Assembly: GCA_039924845.1 (NCBI GenBank)
Contig: JBDTAC010000083.1
Span: forward strand, 1 to 59,112
Direction of reading: 5' to 3'
DNA from: Bacteroidia bacterium
GTDB taxonomy: Bacteria > Bacteroidota > Bacteroidia > DATLTG01
Length of the DNA: 59,112 nucleotides
Made by a program: the position numbers and the translations under genes. Positions 1 through 8,748 of this stretch are shown here, in pieces. Each line of letters opens with the position of its first letter. Position 1 is the stretch's first letter. The notes under the pieces are model-generated. The model was not told where the DNA came from and searched no databases. It saw only the letters and a program-made list of their open reading frames with translations.

Positions 1-74
1 CCTGGTTCTTTATTCCGAAGTTTACGAAGCGCCTCTTTTTTAAAGGCTTCAAAATCGAATTTTTCTGCTTTCAT
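1..74 (-). CDS. IS256-family transposase, N-terminal fragment (cut by window edge)
   Basis: The reading frame starts with ATG at 74 and runs off the left edge. Only about 24 residues are visible, beginning MKAEKFDFEAFKKEALRKL. This charged start, with the FxFExFKKEAL pattern, resembles the N-terminus of IS256-type (mutator) DDE transposases. The frame is preceded by a terminal-repeat-like sequence (103-127), which supports a mobile-element reading. The catalytic region is outside the window, so whether the transposase is intact cannot be judged. The assignment rests on family resemblance of a very short piece. Confidence 0.55.
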   Translation of the reverse strand, partial: MKAEKFDFEAFKKEALRKLRNKEP

Positions 75-127
75 ATTGGTCAATTTAAATCTTTTAATTT
101 AATTGACACACTTTATTTTACACCCTC
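1..127 (-). mobile_element. Putative IS256-like insertion sequence, one end
   Basis: This covers the transposase start plus about 50 bases of upstream DNA ending in a GAGGGTGTAAAATAAAGTG-TGTCAA-like end (read on the minus strand, 127 to 103). The same layout, GAGGGT followed by GTGTCAA, recurs at 18404-18452. The outer boundary at about 127 is inferred, because the second end and the target duplication are outside the window. Confidence 0.45.
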
Positions 128-132
128 GTTGA

Positions 133-163
133 AGAGTCAGTTTCCAGACCCGAAGAGTCGTCC
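133..163 (-). repeat. 31-bp repeat flanking the IS end (matches 18319-18400)
   Basis: Read on the minus strand, the unit begins GGACGACTCTTCGGGTCTGG and ends in TGACTCT. It matches the unit at 18319 with only two differences over 31 bases. At both places it lies directly outside a GAGGGT...GTGTCAA IS-end-like sequence, in the same order. It is either part of the mobile unit or a preferred insertion target. Confidence 0.75.
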
Positions 164-194
164 CAACAATTATGGTAGAGAGCACAAATAAAAA

Positions 195-222
195 GGTCTC
201 AAAAAATTAATTTTCTGAGACC
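195..222 (-). terminator. Terminator of the rimP-nusA-infB operon
   Basis: A GGTCTCA/TGAGACC stem encloses an AAAAATTAATTTT core that can extend the hairpin. On the minus strand it lies 25 bases past the infB stop and is followed by a T-rich run (TTTTTATTTG). Its A/T centre resembles the core of the dispersed quasi-palindrome in this window. Confidence 0.75.
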
Positions 223-247
223 CTAAAATGAAATGATAAACGTGAAA

Positions 248-3079
248 TTATAACTTCGGTTTTATTTCTACTTCTTCATAGCCTTCAATCATATCGCCTG
301 CTTTAATATCATTAAAGTTGGCAATATTTAAACCGCATTCGTAACCGGTAGTAACTTCTTTCACATCGTCTTTGAGGCGTTTTAAAGAAGCCAATGTTCC
401 GGCATGAACTACAATTCCATCGCGGATGATGCGTACTTTTGTTTGACGCGTAACTTTTCCGTCAAGCACCATACAACCTGCGATGGTACCCACTTTCGTG
501 ATTTTAAATACTTCGCGGATTTCGATATTACAAACAATTTTCTCTTCAAATTCCGGCGCCAACATTCCTTCCATCGCTGCTTTAATTTCGTTGATGGCAT
601 CGTAAATAATGGAATACAAGCGAATATCAATTTGCTCTTGTTCCGCCAATTTGCGAGCGTTTGCAGATGGGCGAACTTGAAATCCAATAATAATTGCATT
701 GGATGCAGAAGCCAACAATACGTCTGATTCGGTGATTTGTCCAACCGATTTATGAATGATATTTACCTTAATTTTATCAGTAGATAATTTGAGCAAGGAA
801 TCAGCAAGCGCTTCAATAGAACCGTCCACGTCACCTTTCACAATCACGTTTAATTCTTTGAAATCACCAATTGCCAATCTGCGTCCAATCTCATCCAAGG
901 TAATGTGTTTTTGTGTACGAATACCTTGTTCACGTTGCAATTGCAAGCGTTTTGTGGCAATTTCGCGCGCTTCGCGTTCGTCGTTCATTACGTGAAACTT
1001 ATCTCCCGCTTGCGGCGCTCCGTTTAATCCGAGTAATAATACCGGCATAGACGGACCCGCTTCTTTCGTAGAAGTTCCTCTTTCGTTGTGTAAAGCTTTT
1101 ACTTTTCCGCTGTAACATCCAGCAAGTACAATATCGCCAACGTTCATGGTTCCTGCTTCTACAAGGATAGTGGTAACGTATCCGCGTCCTTTATCGAGAG
1201 AAGATTCAATAACAGTTCCCAACGCATTTTTATTCGGATTTGCTTTTAGATCCAACATTTCCGCTTCGAGCAATACTTTTTCGAGTAGCGTATCAATGTT
1301 TTTTCCTTGTTTAGCAGATATTTCCTGACATTGGTATTTTCCTCCCCATTCTTCTACTAAAATATTCATATTCGCCAAAGCAGTTCTGATTTTATCCGGT
1401 TCTGCACCTGGTTTATCAATTTTATTAATGGCAAATACAAGTGGCACTCCAGCTGCTTGCGCGTGATTGATGGCTTCGATGGTTTGAGGCATCACGCTGT
1501 CGTCCGCTGCAATTACAATAATAGCGATGTCTGTTACTTGAGCACCTCTGGCACGCATCGCGGTAAACGCTTCGTGTCCGGGAGTATCCAAAAATGTTAT
1601 CTTTTTACCGTTTTCGAGCGTTACATTGTAAGCACCGATGTGTTGGGTGATTCCACCCGCTTCTCCGGCAATTACGTTGGCTTTACGGATGTAATCGAGT
1701 AAAGATGTTTTTCCGTGATCGACGTGTCCCATAACGGTAACAATCGGCGAACGCGGCAATAAAGATTCGGCTGTATCTTCTTCTTCTTTGATGGCTTCTT
1801 GCACTTCCACACTCACAAACTCCACTTGATAACCAAATTCTTCTGCAACAATAGCAAGTGTTTCCGCATCTAAACGTTGATTGATGGAAACGAAAATACC
1901 CAAACTCATACAAGACGAGATAATCTCGTTGACTTGCACATTCATCATTTGCGCTAATTGATTGGCGGAAACGAATTCGGTCACTTTAATAATCTTTTTA
2001 TCCGCTTCTTGTTGGTCTGCTACTTCTTGACTTTTTTCGCGTGCAGCATCGCGTTTTTCTCTATTGTATTTTGACTTAGTTGATTTCCCGTGTCCGCTGA
2101 GACGTGCAAGTGTTTCCTTAATTTGCGCTTGAATCTCGTCTGGCGTTAATTCTGCTTTTGGTTCACGTCCTTTTTTACCTTTGTAATTCGGATTAATACC
2201 GGGTCTAAATTCTCTTGGTTTGTCGCCTGGACTTCCCGCTGTTTGAGTTCCTGCTGTTACAGTTTTTGGATCAACTGAAGGCTTACGTATTCGCTTTCTT
2301 TTCTTTTTGTTTTTATCTTTTTCAGCGTCGTATGTTCCTGAAGAGGCAACTGGTTTTTTACGTTCTTCGCGTACCGGAAGCTCAATTCTGCCCACGATTG
2401 TAGGACCGCCTAATTTTTGAACTTTTGTTTCTAAGAAATCAATTTCTTTTTTAGGAGCAACAACAGGTTCTTCGGTAGTTTTTTCTTTTATTTCCGGTTT
2501 TTGTACTTCCGCAATTTTTTCTACTCCTTTTCCTTTTTCAATTGCTGTTGGCTCTTCCGCTTTTTCTACTTTCTCTTTTTTCGCAGCTTTGCTTGCTTTT
2601 ACTTTTTCCTTTTCTTCTTCTTCTGCTTGTTTTTTAGTTTTCTTAGCTGGCTTTGTTTTTGAGTTCAAAGATGCTAAATCCACTTTGCCGACCACTTTTG
2701 GTCCGCTTTTTTTCTTCTCCGGTTTTTCTTCAACAATTTCTTCTTTTTCAGCAACAACAGCAGCAATTGGCTTTGCAACAGGTTCTTCTGGCTCAGTAAC
2801 TTTTTTTAGTTCTGTTTTTACAACTTCTTTTTCTTGAAGAGCTGTTTCCTTTTTCGCTTTTTGGGCAGATGTAACACGTTTCGACTCTTCTTTTTCTTCC
2901 TTATCGGATTCAAATTCCTTCAATAAAAGCGCGCGCATATCCTCCGAAATTTTCTGGTTCGGATTGCTATCCATGACGAAGCCTTTTTCCGTAAGGAAAC
3001 TAATCATCCTGTCTGGTGGGACATTCTGAAGTTCCTTACGAACATTACTTAATCGTATTGTTTTTTCTGTTTCTGACAT
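248..3079 (-). CDS. infB: Translation initiation factor IF-2
   Basis: This GTPase delivers initiator fMet-tRNA to the 30S subunit and promotes subunit joining. The 943-residue product has a long, highly charged Lys/Glu-rich N-terminal region (about residues 40-400, low complexity). The IF2 N-terminal fold follows, then the G domain with [11 protein letters not shown] (near residue 450), [11 protein letters not shown] and [10 protein letters not shown]. The C-terminal domains end in [13 protein letters not shown]. The extended, alanine/lysine-rich N-terminus is usual for Bacteroidota IF-2. It is the last gene of rimP-nusA-infB, 23 bases after nusA, with a hairpin terminator at 195-222. The ATG at 3079 starts [10 protein letters not shown] and fits the family. 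Confidence 0.98.
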   Translation of the reverse strand: MSETEKTIRLSNVRKELQNVPPDRMISFLTEKGFVMDSNPNQKISEDMRALLLKEFESDKEEKEESKRVTSAQKAKKETALQEKEVVKTELKKVTEPEEPVAKPIAAVVAEKEEIVEEKPEKKKSGPKVVGKVDLASLNSKTKPAKKTKKQAEEEEKEKVKASKAAKKEKVEKAEEPTAIEKGKGVEKIAEVQKPEIKEKTTEEPVVAPKKEIDFLETKVQKLGGPTIVGRIELPVREERKKPVASSGTYDAEKDKNKKKRKRIRKPSVDPKTVTAGTQTAGSPGDKPREFRPGINPNYKGKKGREPKAELTPDEIQAQIKETLARLSGHGKSTKSKYNREKRDAAREKSQEVADQQEADKKIIKVTEFVSANQLAQMMNVQVNEIISSCMSLGIFVSINQRLDAETLAIVAEEFGYQVEFVSVEVQEAIKEEEDTAESLLPRSPIVTVMGHVDHGKTSLLDYIRKANVIAGEAGGITQHIGAYNVTLENGKKITFLDTPGHEAFTAMRARGAQVTDIAIIVIAADDSVMPQTIEAINHAQAAGVPLVFAINKIDKPGAEPDKIRTALANMNILVEEWGGKYQCQEISAKQGKNIDTLLEKVLLEAEMLDLKANPNKNALGTVIESSLDKGRGYVTTILVEAGTMNVGDIVLAGCYSGKVKALHNERGTSTKEAGPSMPVLLLGLNGAPQAGDKFHVMNDEREAREIATKRLQLQREQGIRTQKHITLDEIGRRLAIGDFKELNVIVKGDVDGSIEALADSLLKLSTDKIKVNIIHKSVGQITESDVLLASASNAIIIGFQVRPSANARKLAEQEQIDIRLYSIIYDAINEIKAAMEGMLAPEFEEKIVCNIEIREVFKITKVGTIAGCMVLDGKVTRQTKVRIIRDGIVVHAGTLASLKRLKDDVKEVTTGYECGLNIANFNDIKAGDMIEGYEEVEIKPKL

Positions 3080-3102
3080 ACTTTAGTTTAATCAACAATC
3101 AT

Positions 3103-4353
3103 TTATTCAAATTCTGATTTCAAAATGTTTTTCACATCTGTAATCGTTTCTTCTTCTAAATCGGTGCGTTTCACCAATTCTTCCGTCGTAATTTCTAATA
3201 CACTTTTTGCCGTATCGCAGCCAATGCCTTTCAAAGCATCCAATACCCAACCGTCTATTTCGTCTGCAAATTCTTCCAAATCCACATCTTCTTGATCCAC
3301 GTCTGTATCGCGATACACATCAATTTCGTATCCTGTAAGTTTACTTGCTAATTTGATATTATGCCCGCCTTTTCCAATTGCCATTGATACTTGATCAGGT
3401 TTCAAAAACACTTCGGCACGTTTGCTCACATCGTCAATTTTCACGGAAGTAATTTTTGCCGGACTCAATGAACGAGTGATGAACAAAGTTGGATTGCTTG
3501 TATAATTGATAACGTCAATATTCTCGTTCTTCAATTCGCGTACAATTCCGTGAATACGAGATCCTTTCATTCCCACGCAAGCACCTACCGGATCAATTCT
3601 ATCGTCGTAAGATTCTACTGCCACTTTAGCTCTTTCTCCTGGTTCGCGAACAATTTTTTTAATGGTGATTAATCCGTCAAAAACTTCTGGAACTTCCAAT
3701 TCAAATAAACGCTCTAAAAACAATCCTGAAGTTCTGGAAAGTACAATCACTGGATTGTTATTTTTCATTTCTACGCGCTCTACAACAGCACGAAGCGTAT
3801 CTCCTTTTTTGAAAAAATCAGAAGGGATTTGTTCCGATTTAGGAAGAATTAATTCGTTTCCTTCGTCGTCCAAAATTAAAATTTCGCGTTTCCAAATTTG
3901 ATACACTTCACCAGTAATAATATCTCCCACACGCTCTTTGTATTTTTTGAAAATGCCGTCTTTTTCCAATTCCATTACTTTCGCCACTAAATTTTGACGA
4001 ATTGCAAGTACGGCTCTACGTCCGAAATCGTTTAATCGCAAAGGTTCCGAAACATCTTCTCCAATTTCAAAATCGGGTTCTATTTTGCGTGCTAAAGTTA
4101 AAGCGATGTGTTTATTTTCATCATAATCAAAACTATCTTCAGCAAATTCATCGTCCACAATTTGACGATTTCTCCACACTTCTAAATCACCTTTATCAGG
4201 ATTTACGATGATGTCAAAATTTTCGTCTGAACCGTATTTTTTAATCAGTAAATTCCGGAACACATCTTCCAAAATGCTCATCAATGTTACCCTGTCGATG
4301 TTTTTTACGTCTTTGAATTCAGAGAATGACTCAATTAAATTTATGTTTTCCAT
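3103..4353 (-). CDS. nusA: Transcription termination/antitermination factor NusA
   Basis: This RNA-polymerase-binding elongation factor modulates pausing, termination and antitermination. The 416 residues comprise the N-terminal polymerase-binding domain (about 1-125), an S1 domain with GDIITGEVYQI (about 140-205), and two KH domains (GACVGMKGSRIHGIVREL, and VSMAIGKGGHNIKLASKLTG near 320-340). A short acidic C-terminus has a helix-hairpin-helix-like stretch, ALKGIGCDTAKSVLEIT. It lacks the two long acidic repeats of the E. coli protein, which is normal for this phylum. It lies between rimP and infB with 19- and 23-base gaps and is presumably co-transcribed with them. Confidence 0.97.
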   Translation of the reverse strand: MENINLIESFSEFKDVKNIDRVTLMSILEDVFRNLLIKKYGSDENFDIIVNPDKGDLEVWRNRQIVDDEFAEDSFDYDENKHIALTLARKIEPDFEIGEDVSEPLRLNDFGRRAVLAIRQNLVAKVMELEKDGIFKKYKERVGDIITGEVYQIWKREILILDDEGNELILPKSEQIPSDFFKKGDTLRAVVERVEMKNNNPVIVLSRTSGLFLERLFELEVPEVFDGLITIKKIVREPGERAKVAVESYDDRIDPVGACVGMKGSRIHGIVRELKNENIDVINYTSNPTLFITRSLSPAKITSVKIDDVSKRAEVFLKPDQVSMAIGKGGHNIKLASKLTGYEIDVYRDTDVDQEDVDLEEFADEIDGWVLDALKGIGCDTAKSVLEITTEELVKRTDLEEETITDVKNILKSEFE

Positions 4354-4372
4354 TGTTCTGTTGATTTTGTTT

Positions 4373-4843
4373 TTATTTATTGAACGATATCATTCGTTTG
4401 GTTTCTTTTAAGGTTTCAAAAGGAATTTTTATGTTTTCTACGATTGTTTTTTTACCTTTTTTATTTTCGAGGCGTATTGTTTTTGTTTCTTCTATTTCAA
4501 TACCAGCTTCGTCTGCAAAAATTAATTTTCCAGACACTGTAATTCCTTCTTTTGTAACTGATTGCACTTGTTTTCCAATACTTTTTGTGTATTGACGCAT
4601 CACTTTTAAAGGAGAATCAATGCCGGGCGAAGAAACGGTCAATTCAAAATCTTCTTTTTCACGATCTAAATTTCCCTCAATCTGTCTGCTTACGCCCACG
4701 CAATCTTTTACTGTAAGTGCTTCGTCGCTATCAATCAAAACGGTAATTTTATTTGACGTCGAAACGCTTACATCTACAATAAAACAAGCCGTTCCGTTTA
4801 TCTTTTCGGATATTAAAGAACGTATTTTTTTTTCTGAAATCAT
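4373..4843 (-). CDS. rimP: Ribosome maturation factor RimP
   Basis: RimP assists 30S subunit maturation. The product has 156 residues, the usual family length, when started at the ATG at 4843 (MISEKKIRSLISEKI). A longer frame reaches 4924 but would use the promoter and leader as coding sequence, so it is rejected. Typical RimP segments are visible: the KDCVGVSRQIEGNLD region, and YELTVSSPG-like FELTVSSPGIDSPLK. It is first in the rimP-nusA-infB operon, behind a well-formed promoter (4914-4944) and a 9-bp leader hairpin (4864-4887). Confidence 0.95.
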   Translation of the reverse strand: MISEKKIRSLISEKINGTACFIVDVSVSTSNKITVLIDSDEALTVKDCVGVSRQIEGNLDREKEDFELTVSSPGIDSPLKVMRQYTKSIGKQVQSVTKEGITVSGKLIFADEAGIEIEETKTIRLENKKGKKTIVENIKIPFETLKETKRMISFNK

Positions 4844-4863
4844 GGTTAAGTTTTGTAAATGCA

Positions 4864-4887
4864 AGAGGGGACTATTCTGTCCCCTCT
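4864..4887 (-). promoter_or_regulatory. Leader hairpin upstream of rimP
   Basis: A perfect 9-bp stem, AGAGGGGAC pairing with GTCCCCTCT around a 6-base loop, sits in the transcribed leader 20 bases before the rimP start. No T-run follows it, so it is not a simple terminator. It could be an mRNA-stability or translation-control structure, or a pause site for NusA autoregulation. The last idea is inference. Confidence 0.6.
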
Positions 4888-4913
4888 GATGGCATTGTCG
4901 TAAAACTGAGGCG

Positions 4914-4944
4914 CAAATGTACAACCTATTTCCGAAATATCAAA
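4914..4944 (-). promoter_or_regulatory. Promoter of rimP-nusA-infB
   Basis: On the minus strand, TTTG (4944-4941), then 19 bases, then TACATTTG (4921-4914). This is an exact match to the Bacteroidota vegetative promoter TTTG-N19-TAnnTTTG. It lies about 70 bases before the rimP ATG. Confidence 0.85.
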
Positions 4945-5077
4945 ATAGGACTTAAAATAGTTTTAGAGACATAACATTTTAATTTTTAAAACGTTTCATA
5001 CAAGAGAGAGAGAAAAAATTGGCGGATTTTAGTTTAGATGCTTGAAAATTATTTTTTTAACCCCAAAACCATTTATT

Positions 5078-5362
5078 ATGAACCCATTTTCTTTATTTTT
5101 TGAGTTTCAGCAAAGAAACTCATCTCTACAAAAAGCAGCACTTTTTATTTTGATGTTTTCTGTTATTTCTCTCAGCGCAGAAGCTGGCGCAACAAGCACG
5201 GCAGGTGATGATGGAAGTCAATCACAAGTACTTGTTTATGCTATTTCTGCAGTTGGGCTGATTGCGGTTATTGCTTTGGCTTGGTTTTTAACAACGCATG
5301 ATTTTTCGGAAAAACCAGCAGAGCACAAACGACCAAAAATGCAGCATAAACCGCGTCGTTAA
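5078..5362 (+). CDS. Small membrane protein of unknown function
   Basis: Started at the ATG at 5078 the product is 94 residues; a longer TTG-started frame from 5042 is less likely. It has a hydrophobic segment near residues 20-38 that may act as a signal peptide, ending in an AEAGA-like site. A second membrane span lies at about 52-72 (YAISAVGLIAVIALAWFL). It ends with a basic tail, HKRPKMQHKPRR. Small proteins with this layout are common in Bacteroidota, but I do not recognise a named family. It stands alone on the plus strand, divergent from rimP, and its stop codon lies inside a terminator hairpin. Confidence 0.75.
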   Translation: MNPFSLFFEFQQRNSSLQKAALFILMFSVISLSAEAGATSTAGDDGSQSQVLVYAISAVGLIAVIALAWFLTTHDFSEKPAEHKRPKMQHKPRR

Positions 5363-5371
5363 AAACGACGC
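5353..5371 (+). terminator. Hairpin terminator overlapping the stop codon
   Basis: An 8-bp stem, GCGTCGTT-AAA-AACGACGC, includes the TAA stop of the preceding small membrane protein gene. It runs straight into TCGAAAAATTATTTTTT, so the T-rich part is supplied by the dispersed A/T repeat. Confidence 0.7.
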
Positions 5372-5422
5372 TCGAAAAATTATTTTTTGAAATGTTTTTT
5401 TGGTTTGAAAAATTATTTTTTG
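5372..5422. repeat. Two adjacent copies of the dispersed A/T quasi-palindrome
   Basis: GAAAAATTATTTTTTGAA occurs at 5374-5391 and again about 30 bases later at 5406-5423. Both are non-coding, between a plus-strand terminator and the end of the minus-strand gene at 5469. Confidence 0.85.
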
Positions 5423-5468
5423 AAACTGTTTTTTTTACTGAAAAAAATCTCAGGTAACATTTTGAACA

Positions 5469-5792
5469 CTACCAATTCTCAACTTCTTTTTCCCAGCCCG
5501 CCCCGTACAATGACATCGTATTATTAAGCCATTCTCTGTATTCCTTATTGTTCGGTTGATTTGACACCAATATTCGTAATGCAACTATCTTTATCCAAAA
5601 AGGTGTTTCAAAAGATTTATTAAAATCCTTTTCTATTTCTCTTATTAATGCTTCTATTTCTTCTACACTACCAAATGCGAGTGCTTCCGCTAAGGCTGTT
5701 TGATTGTTTGCGAGTGCTTGCAATTGTTCCGCAGGGTCTTTTGATGGAATTCCTTCCATTAATTTATTTAATCGTTCTATTGAGTAATTCAT
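5469..5792 (-). CDS. Hypothetical 107-residue soluble protein
   Basis: This is an intact ATG-started frame (MNYSIERLNKLMEGIPSKD) predicted to be mostly helical and acidic. It has an Ala/Leu-rich middle (ALANNQTALAEALAF) and a Trp-rich end. There is no signal peptide, membrane span or recognised domain. It is the last of three same-strand genes after the MORN-repeat protein, with an A/T repeat pair just downstream. It may be an immunity-like or accessory partner, but nothing in the sequence shows that. Confidence 0.6.
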   Translation of the reverse strand: MNYSIERLNKLMEGIPSKDPAEQLQALANNQTALAEALAFGSVEEIEALIREIEKDFNKSFETPFWIKIVALRILVSNQPNNKEYREWLNNTMSLYGAGWEKEVENW

Positions 5793-5818
5793 ATTTAAGT
5801 GTTTTACAATTTATATTA

Positions 5819-6022
5819 TTAATTTCCCGTTGCCGGTGTTGTTGTATTAGTTGGTTCGGATGGTGGTGCTGGATAATAATCAGAAATGTGTATAATATTA
5901 TCTGGAGTAATTATAGCTCTATATTGTATTTTCTGATTATTAATTTCAATGTTGCCTCTATAATTGCCCTCGTAGGCGCGAAGCTGAAGCAATGGCTTTG
6001 TGCGATTGCGCTTCGTGACCAA
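5819..6022 (-). pseudogene. Short orphan frame, possibly a gene remnant
   Basis: An open frame of about 67 codons has no ATG; the only upstream start is a TTG at 6022. The part from NYRGNIEINNQKIQYRA onward looks protein-like, and the end is rich in Pro and Thr (YYPAPPSEPTNTTTPATGN). The first 20 codons are basic and overlap a small CGAAGC/GCTTCG inverted repeat, so they may be unrelated DNA joined to an old coding tail. It lies between the MORN-repeat gene (28-base gap) and the 107-residue gene. Real expression is doubtful. Confidence 0.35.
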
Positions 6023-6050
6023 TTAAGGTTGTAAGCTGGTATCAGCATCT

Positions 6051-7784
6051 TTAAAATACTTTTTCACCTTTTTTGTATTTTACTTTTAAAGTAACGTTGC
6101 CGTTTTTATCATAATAGATCCAGTCACCGTCTGGTTTACTGTTTTTCCGTCCGCTTTCTGTTACAATGGTATAATTAGAAATACTTTGTAGTTTAGAATC
6201 GGGATACCACATGGTACTTTTTCCGTCCAATTTTCCATCACTAAAGTGTTGTTCTAAAAATTTAACGCCAGTTTCGTAAAAATAGGTCCAAACGCCATTT
6301 GGCAATTCGTTTTTATAATCGCCTTCACTGTCTTCGTTTCCGGCTTTAAACCAATATTTCCAATGACCTTCTTTTTTTCCTTCTTTGTAATCACCTTCTT
6401 CGGTTGGTTTGCCATTTTCATAAAATGTTTTCCAATGTCCGTCCTTGATATTATCCAAGTAATCTCCGCTGTAACTCATGATTCCGCTATCGTACCAACT
6501 TTTCCACGCGCCATTCATCATTCCGTTTTTAAAAGATCCTTCGTCTTTTTCTTGTCCAGATTCATACCACGATTTCCAAAAACCTTGCTCTTGACCAGCA
6601 ACGTAACTGCCTTGTTGCAATTGTTTTCCGTTTTCATACCAAACGTTCCATTCTCCTTCTTTTAAATCATTTTTATAATTGCCTTCGCGCCATTTAGCAC
6701 CACCTTTGTACCAATACGTCCACACACTATCTTGTCTATCGTTTTTATAAAAACCTTCCGATTCTTTTTCTCCAGTTGCGTACCAATAATCCCATTTTCC
6801 TTCCCGATTATCATCTTTCAAAGTCCCTTCCATGTCTTTTTTTCCATCATCATTATACCAAATCCAATCTCCATCTTTTTTATCGTTTTGATACGGACCT
6901 TCGCTTTTAATTTGCCCATTTTCAAACCAAATCGTACACGCTCCATTTTTCTTTCCGTTTTGATACGTTATTTCGTAATCTTTTTTTCCGTTAGGATGCC
7001 AAAAAGTCCAAGTTCCGTTTTGTTTTCCATCTTGATAATTTCCTTCGCCCACTTTGTTTCCGTGCCCATCTACAATCGTAAATTTTCCGTTTCCGTTTTT
7101 AATAATTTGATTCCCAGTTTCATCAAAATAATTCATCAAATAAATTCCGTCTGCACGATAATCGAGTTCTTGTTTTAAATTTCCTGTCGCGTACCATTCT
7201 TTCCACGTTCCTGTTTCTGCGCCATTGTTGTAGGTTCCTTCTTTGTATTTTTTTCCGTCTCTAAACCAAGCTTTAAAACTTCCGTCGGTACTGTCTTTTT
7301 TGAAAAATCCTTCCGATTGAGGTTCGCCGTTATCGTACCAATATTGCCATTTTCCTTCTTTTTTTCCATTTTTAAAATGCTCGATGGCGCGTGTTTTTCC
7401 GTTTTCGAAACCTATTTTCCAGGTGCTATCTTCTTGATCGTTTTTGTAAAAAGATTTTTGCAGCGTATCTCCATTGATAAATAAATACGTCCATTGCCCT
7501 TCTTTTTTTCCGTTCGAATAATTTTCTTGTGATTTTAATTTTCCGTTATCGTAAAAACTTTTCCAAGCGCCGTTTTCTTTTCCCCTTTTGAAAAAAAATT
7601 CTTTCGCGAGTTGTCCGTTTTTATACCACAAGGCGAAGCGTCCGTCTTGCATTCCATTTTTATAATTGGATTCACTTTTTTTAGTGGAATCAGTATCTTC
7701 CCAGTATGTGATTTCGGATTGTGCGTACAAATAAACGCTCGAAAAAATCAAGAAAAAGAGGAAAATAAATTGTTTTTTTATCAT
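6051..7784 (-). CDS. Secreted MORN-repeat protein (about 20 repeats)
   Basis: The start chosen is the ATG at 7784 because it gives a clean signal peptide (MIKKQFIFLFFLIFSSVYLYAQ); the upstream 27 codons have no such logic. The remaining roughly 555 residues are about 20 tandem copies of a 23-24 residue unit with pattern G.W..WY.NG....G.Y.N, the MORN_2 type also found in YwqK-like proteins. One unit near the middle is longer (GNGKFTIVDGHGNKV). Such repeats form extended beta structures, often on the cell surface or in the periplasm, and may bind lipids or proteins. It heads a minus-strand group with two small hypothetical genes. Substrate and role are unknown. Confidence 0.9.
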   Translation of the reverse strand: MIKKQFIFLFFLIFSSVYLYAQSEITYWEDTDSTKKSESNYKNGMQDGRFALWYKNGQLAKEFFFKRGKENGAWKSFYDNGKLKSQENYSNGKKEGQWTYLFINGDTLQKSFYKNDQEDSTWKIGFENGKTRAIEHFKNGKKEGKWQYWYDNGEPQSEGFFKKDSTDGSFKAWFRDGKKYKEGTYNNGAETGTWKEWYATGNLKQELDYRADGIYLMNYFDETGNQIIKNGNGKFTIVDGHGNKVGEGNYQDGKQNGTWTFWHPNGKKDYEITYQNGKKNGACTIWFENGQIKSEGPYQNDKKDGDWIWYNDDGKKDMEGTLKDDNREGKWDYWYATGEKESEGFYKNDRQDSVWTYWYKGGAKWREGNYKNDLKEGEWNVWYENGKQLQQGSYVAGQEQGFWKSWYESGQEKDEGSFKNGMMNGAWKSWYDSGIMSYSGDYLDNIKDGHWKTFYENGKPTEEGDYKEGKKEGHWKYWFKAGNEDSEGDYKNELPNGVWTYFYETGVKFLEQHFSDGKLDGKSTMWYPDSKLQSISNYTIVTESGRKNSKPDGDWIYYDKNGNVTLKVKYKKGEKVF

Positions 7785-7912
7785 ACAAAAAGACGCTTTT
7801 GTTTTGCTTCGGCTCAAAGCTACTAAAAAAATAATTTTCGAGAAGGTGTTTTCATCGCATCGCAAAAATTATTAAAAATGACACGGAAACATCAAAATAT
7901 GAAATTACGTAT

Positions 7913-7920
7913 TAACTTTG
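7913..7920 (+). promoter_or_regulatory. TAnnTTTG promoter element before the hydroxylase gene
   Basis: TAACTTTG, followed by C, lies 21 bases before the ATG at 7941. It matches the Bacteroidota -7 consensus. A clear TTTG -33 box is not evident. Confidence 0.6.
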
Positions 7921-7940
7921 CACGAAAATGAAAACAATCA

Positions 7941-8570
7941 ATGGCTAAAAACTTTGTCTCCAATAAAGACGAATCGGTAAAAATGTTTGAGAATCGCTTT
8001 TTAGAAGCGTGTTCAAAAGTGCATCCGATTGTTCCGCTGTTTATTTTTGTACCCGTTATTTTGTGGTTCGGCTACACTTCGGTGGCAGCGTACCATTTCT
8101 CGATTATTACGATTGTTGAATTTATTATTTTCGGAATTATTATTTGGACGATTACCGAATATGTATTGCACCGTTTTGTGTTTCACTTTACGCCGAAAAC
8201 ACCATTTATGGAAAAGATACATTTTCTTTTTCATGGCGTTCACCACGATTATCCGAGCGATTCGAGACGTTTGGTTATGCCGCCATCCGTGAGCATTCCA
8301 TTGGCAGCACTTTTTTATTTTTTATTTTATCTAATATTGGGACGTGCTTATGTAGCGCCTTTTTTTGTGGGTTTTATTGCAGGATATCTTTTTTACGACA
8401 TCACACATTATGCCATTCATCATTTTAATATGCACAGTAAATTTTGGTTGGCGATAAAAAATCACCACATGAAACACCATTATCAACAAGCCGATAAAGG
8501 CTACGGTGTTAGTTCTGCCATTTGGGATTATGTTTTTAAAACAGATTTTCCGCCTGCCGAGAAAAAATAA
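7941..8570 (+). CDS. Fatty acid hydroxylase / sterol desaturase family protein
   Basis: This is a membrane di-iron oxygenase of the fatty-acid-hydroxylase superfamily, 209 residues long. Histidine clusters expected for iron binding are visible in order: EYVLHRFVFH (near 73), FHGVHHDYPSD (near 97), HYAIHHFNMH (near 154) and NHHMKHHYQ (near 173). About four hydrophobic spans separate them. The HGVHHDYP and HHMKHHY forms are most like fatty acid 2-hydroxylases, so a role in making 2-hydroxy fatty acids or sphingolipids is likely; this is inferred from family resemblance. The stop codon TAA lies inside a copy of the A/T repeat. Confidence 0.88.
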   Translation: MAKNFVSNKDESVKMFENRFLEACSKVHPIVPLFIFVPVILWFGYTSVAAYHFSIITIVEFIIFGIIIWTITEYVLHRFVFHFTPKTPFMEKIHFLFHGVHHDYPSDSRRLVMPPSVSIPLAALFYFLFYLILGRAYVAPFFVGFIAGYLFYDITHYAIHHFNMHSKFWLAIKNHHMKHHYQQADKGYGVSSAIWDYVFKTDFPPAEKK

Positions 8571-8711
8571 TTTTTCAAACGCTAAAATTTGAATGTATTT
8601 TTTGTGCTTCAAAAAAATAATTTTTCAACCCTCTTTTTCAGACTCTTTTTTATCCTTCGAAAAAATAATTTTTCGAAACGGAAACCTCGTACTTAAAAAA
8701 ATAATTTTCAG
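8559..8711. repeat. Cluster of four A/T quasi-palindromes
   Basis: Copies lie at 8559-8579 (spanning the hydroxylase stop codon), 8608-8628, 8656-8677 and 8692-8711. The third is nearly a perfect palindrome, TTCG-AAAAAATAATTTTT-CGAA. The last sits just upstream of the tRNA-Leu promoter. A further copy follows the tRNA at 8926-8948. Confidence 0.9.
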
Positions 8712-8724
8712 AGAATAAAATTTG

Positions 8725-8732
8725 TATCTTCG
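8725..8732 (+). promoter_or_regulatory. Promoter element of tRNA-Leu
   Basis: TATCTTCG, followed by CAGC, lies 17 bases before the tRNA. The same TATCTTCGCAGC string stands in front of the rplM-rpsI operon (minus strand, near 26133), so this variant of TAnnTTTG is probably a strong stable-RNA/ribosomal promoter. Confidence 0.65.
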
Positions 8733-8748
8733 CAGCGCGCAAGTAAAT

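Noticed and set aside
2215-2837. Plus-strand frames opposite the charged region of infB
   Set aside because: Shadow frames of Lys/Glu codons; infB is unmistakable on the other strand.
4844-4924. N-terminal extension of rimP
   Set aside because: The extension would translate across the leader hairpin and promoter, and the ATG at 4843 gives the usual family length.
6363-7178. Plus-strand open frames opposite the MORN-repeat gene
   Set aside because: They are antisense shadows created by the repetitive codon pattern; products are Phe/Ile/Ser-rich with no start signals.
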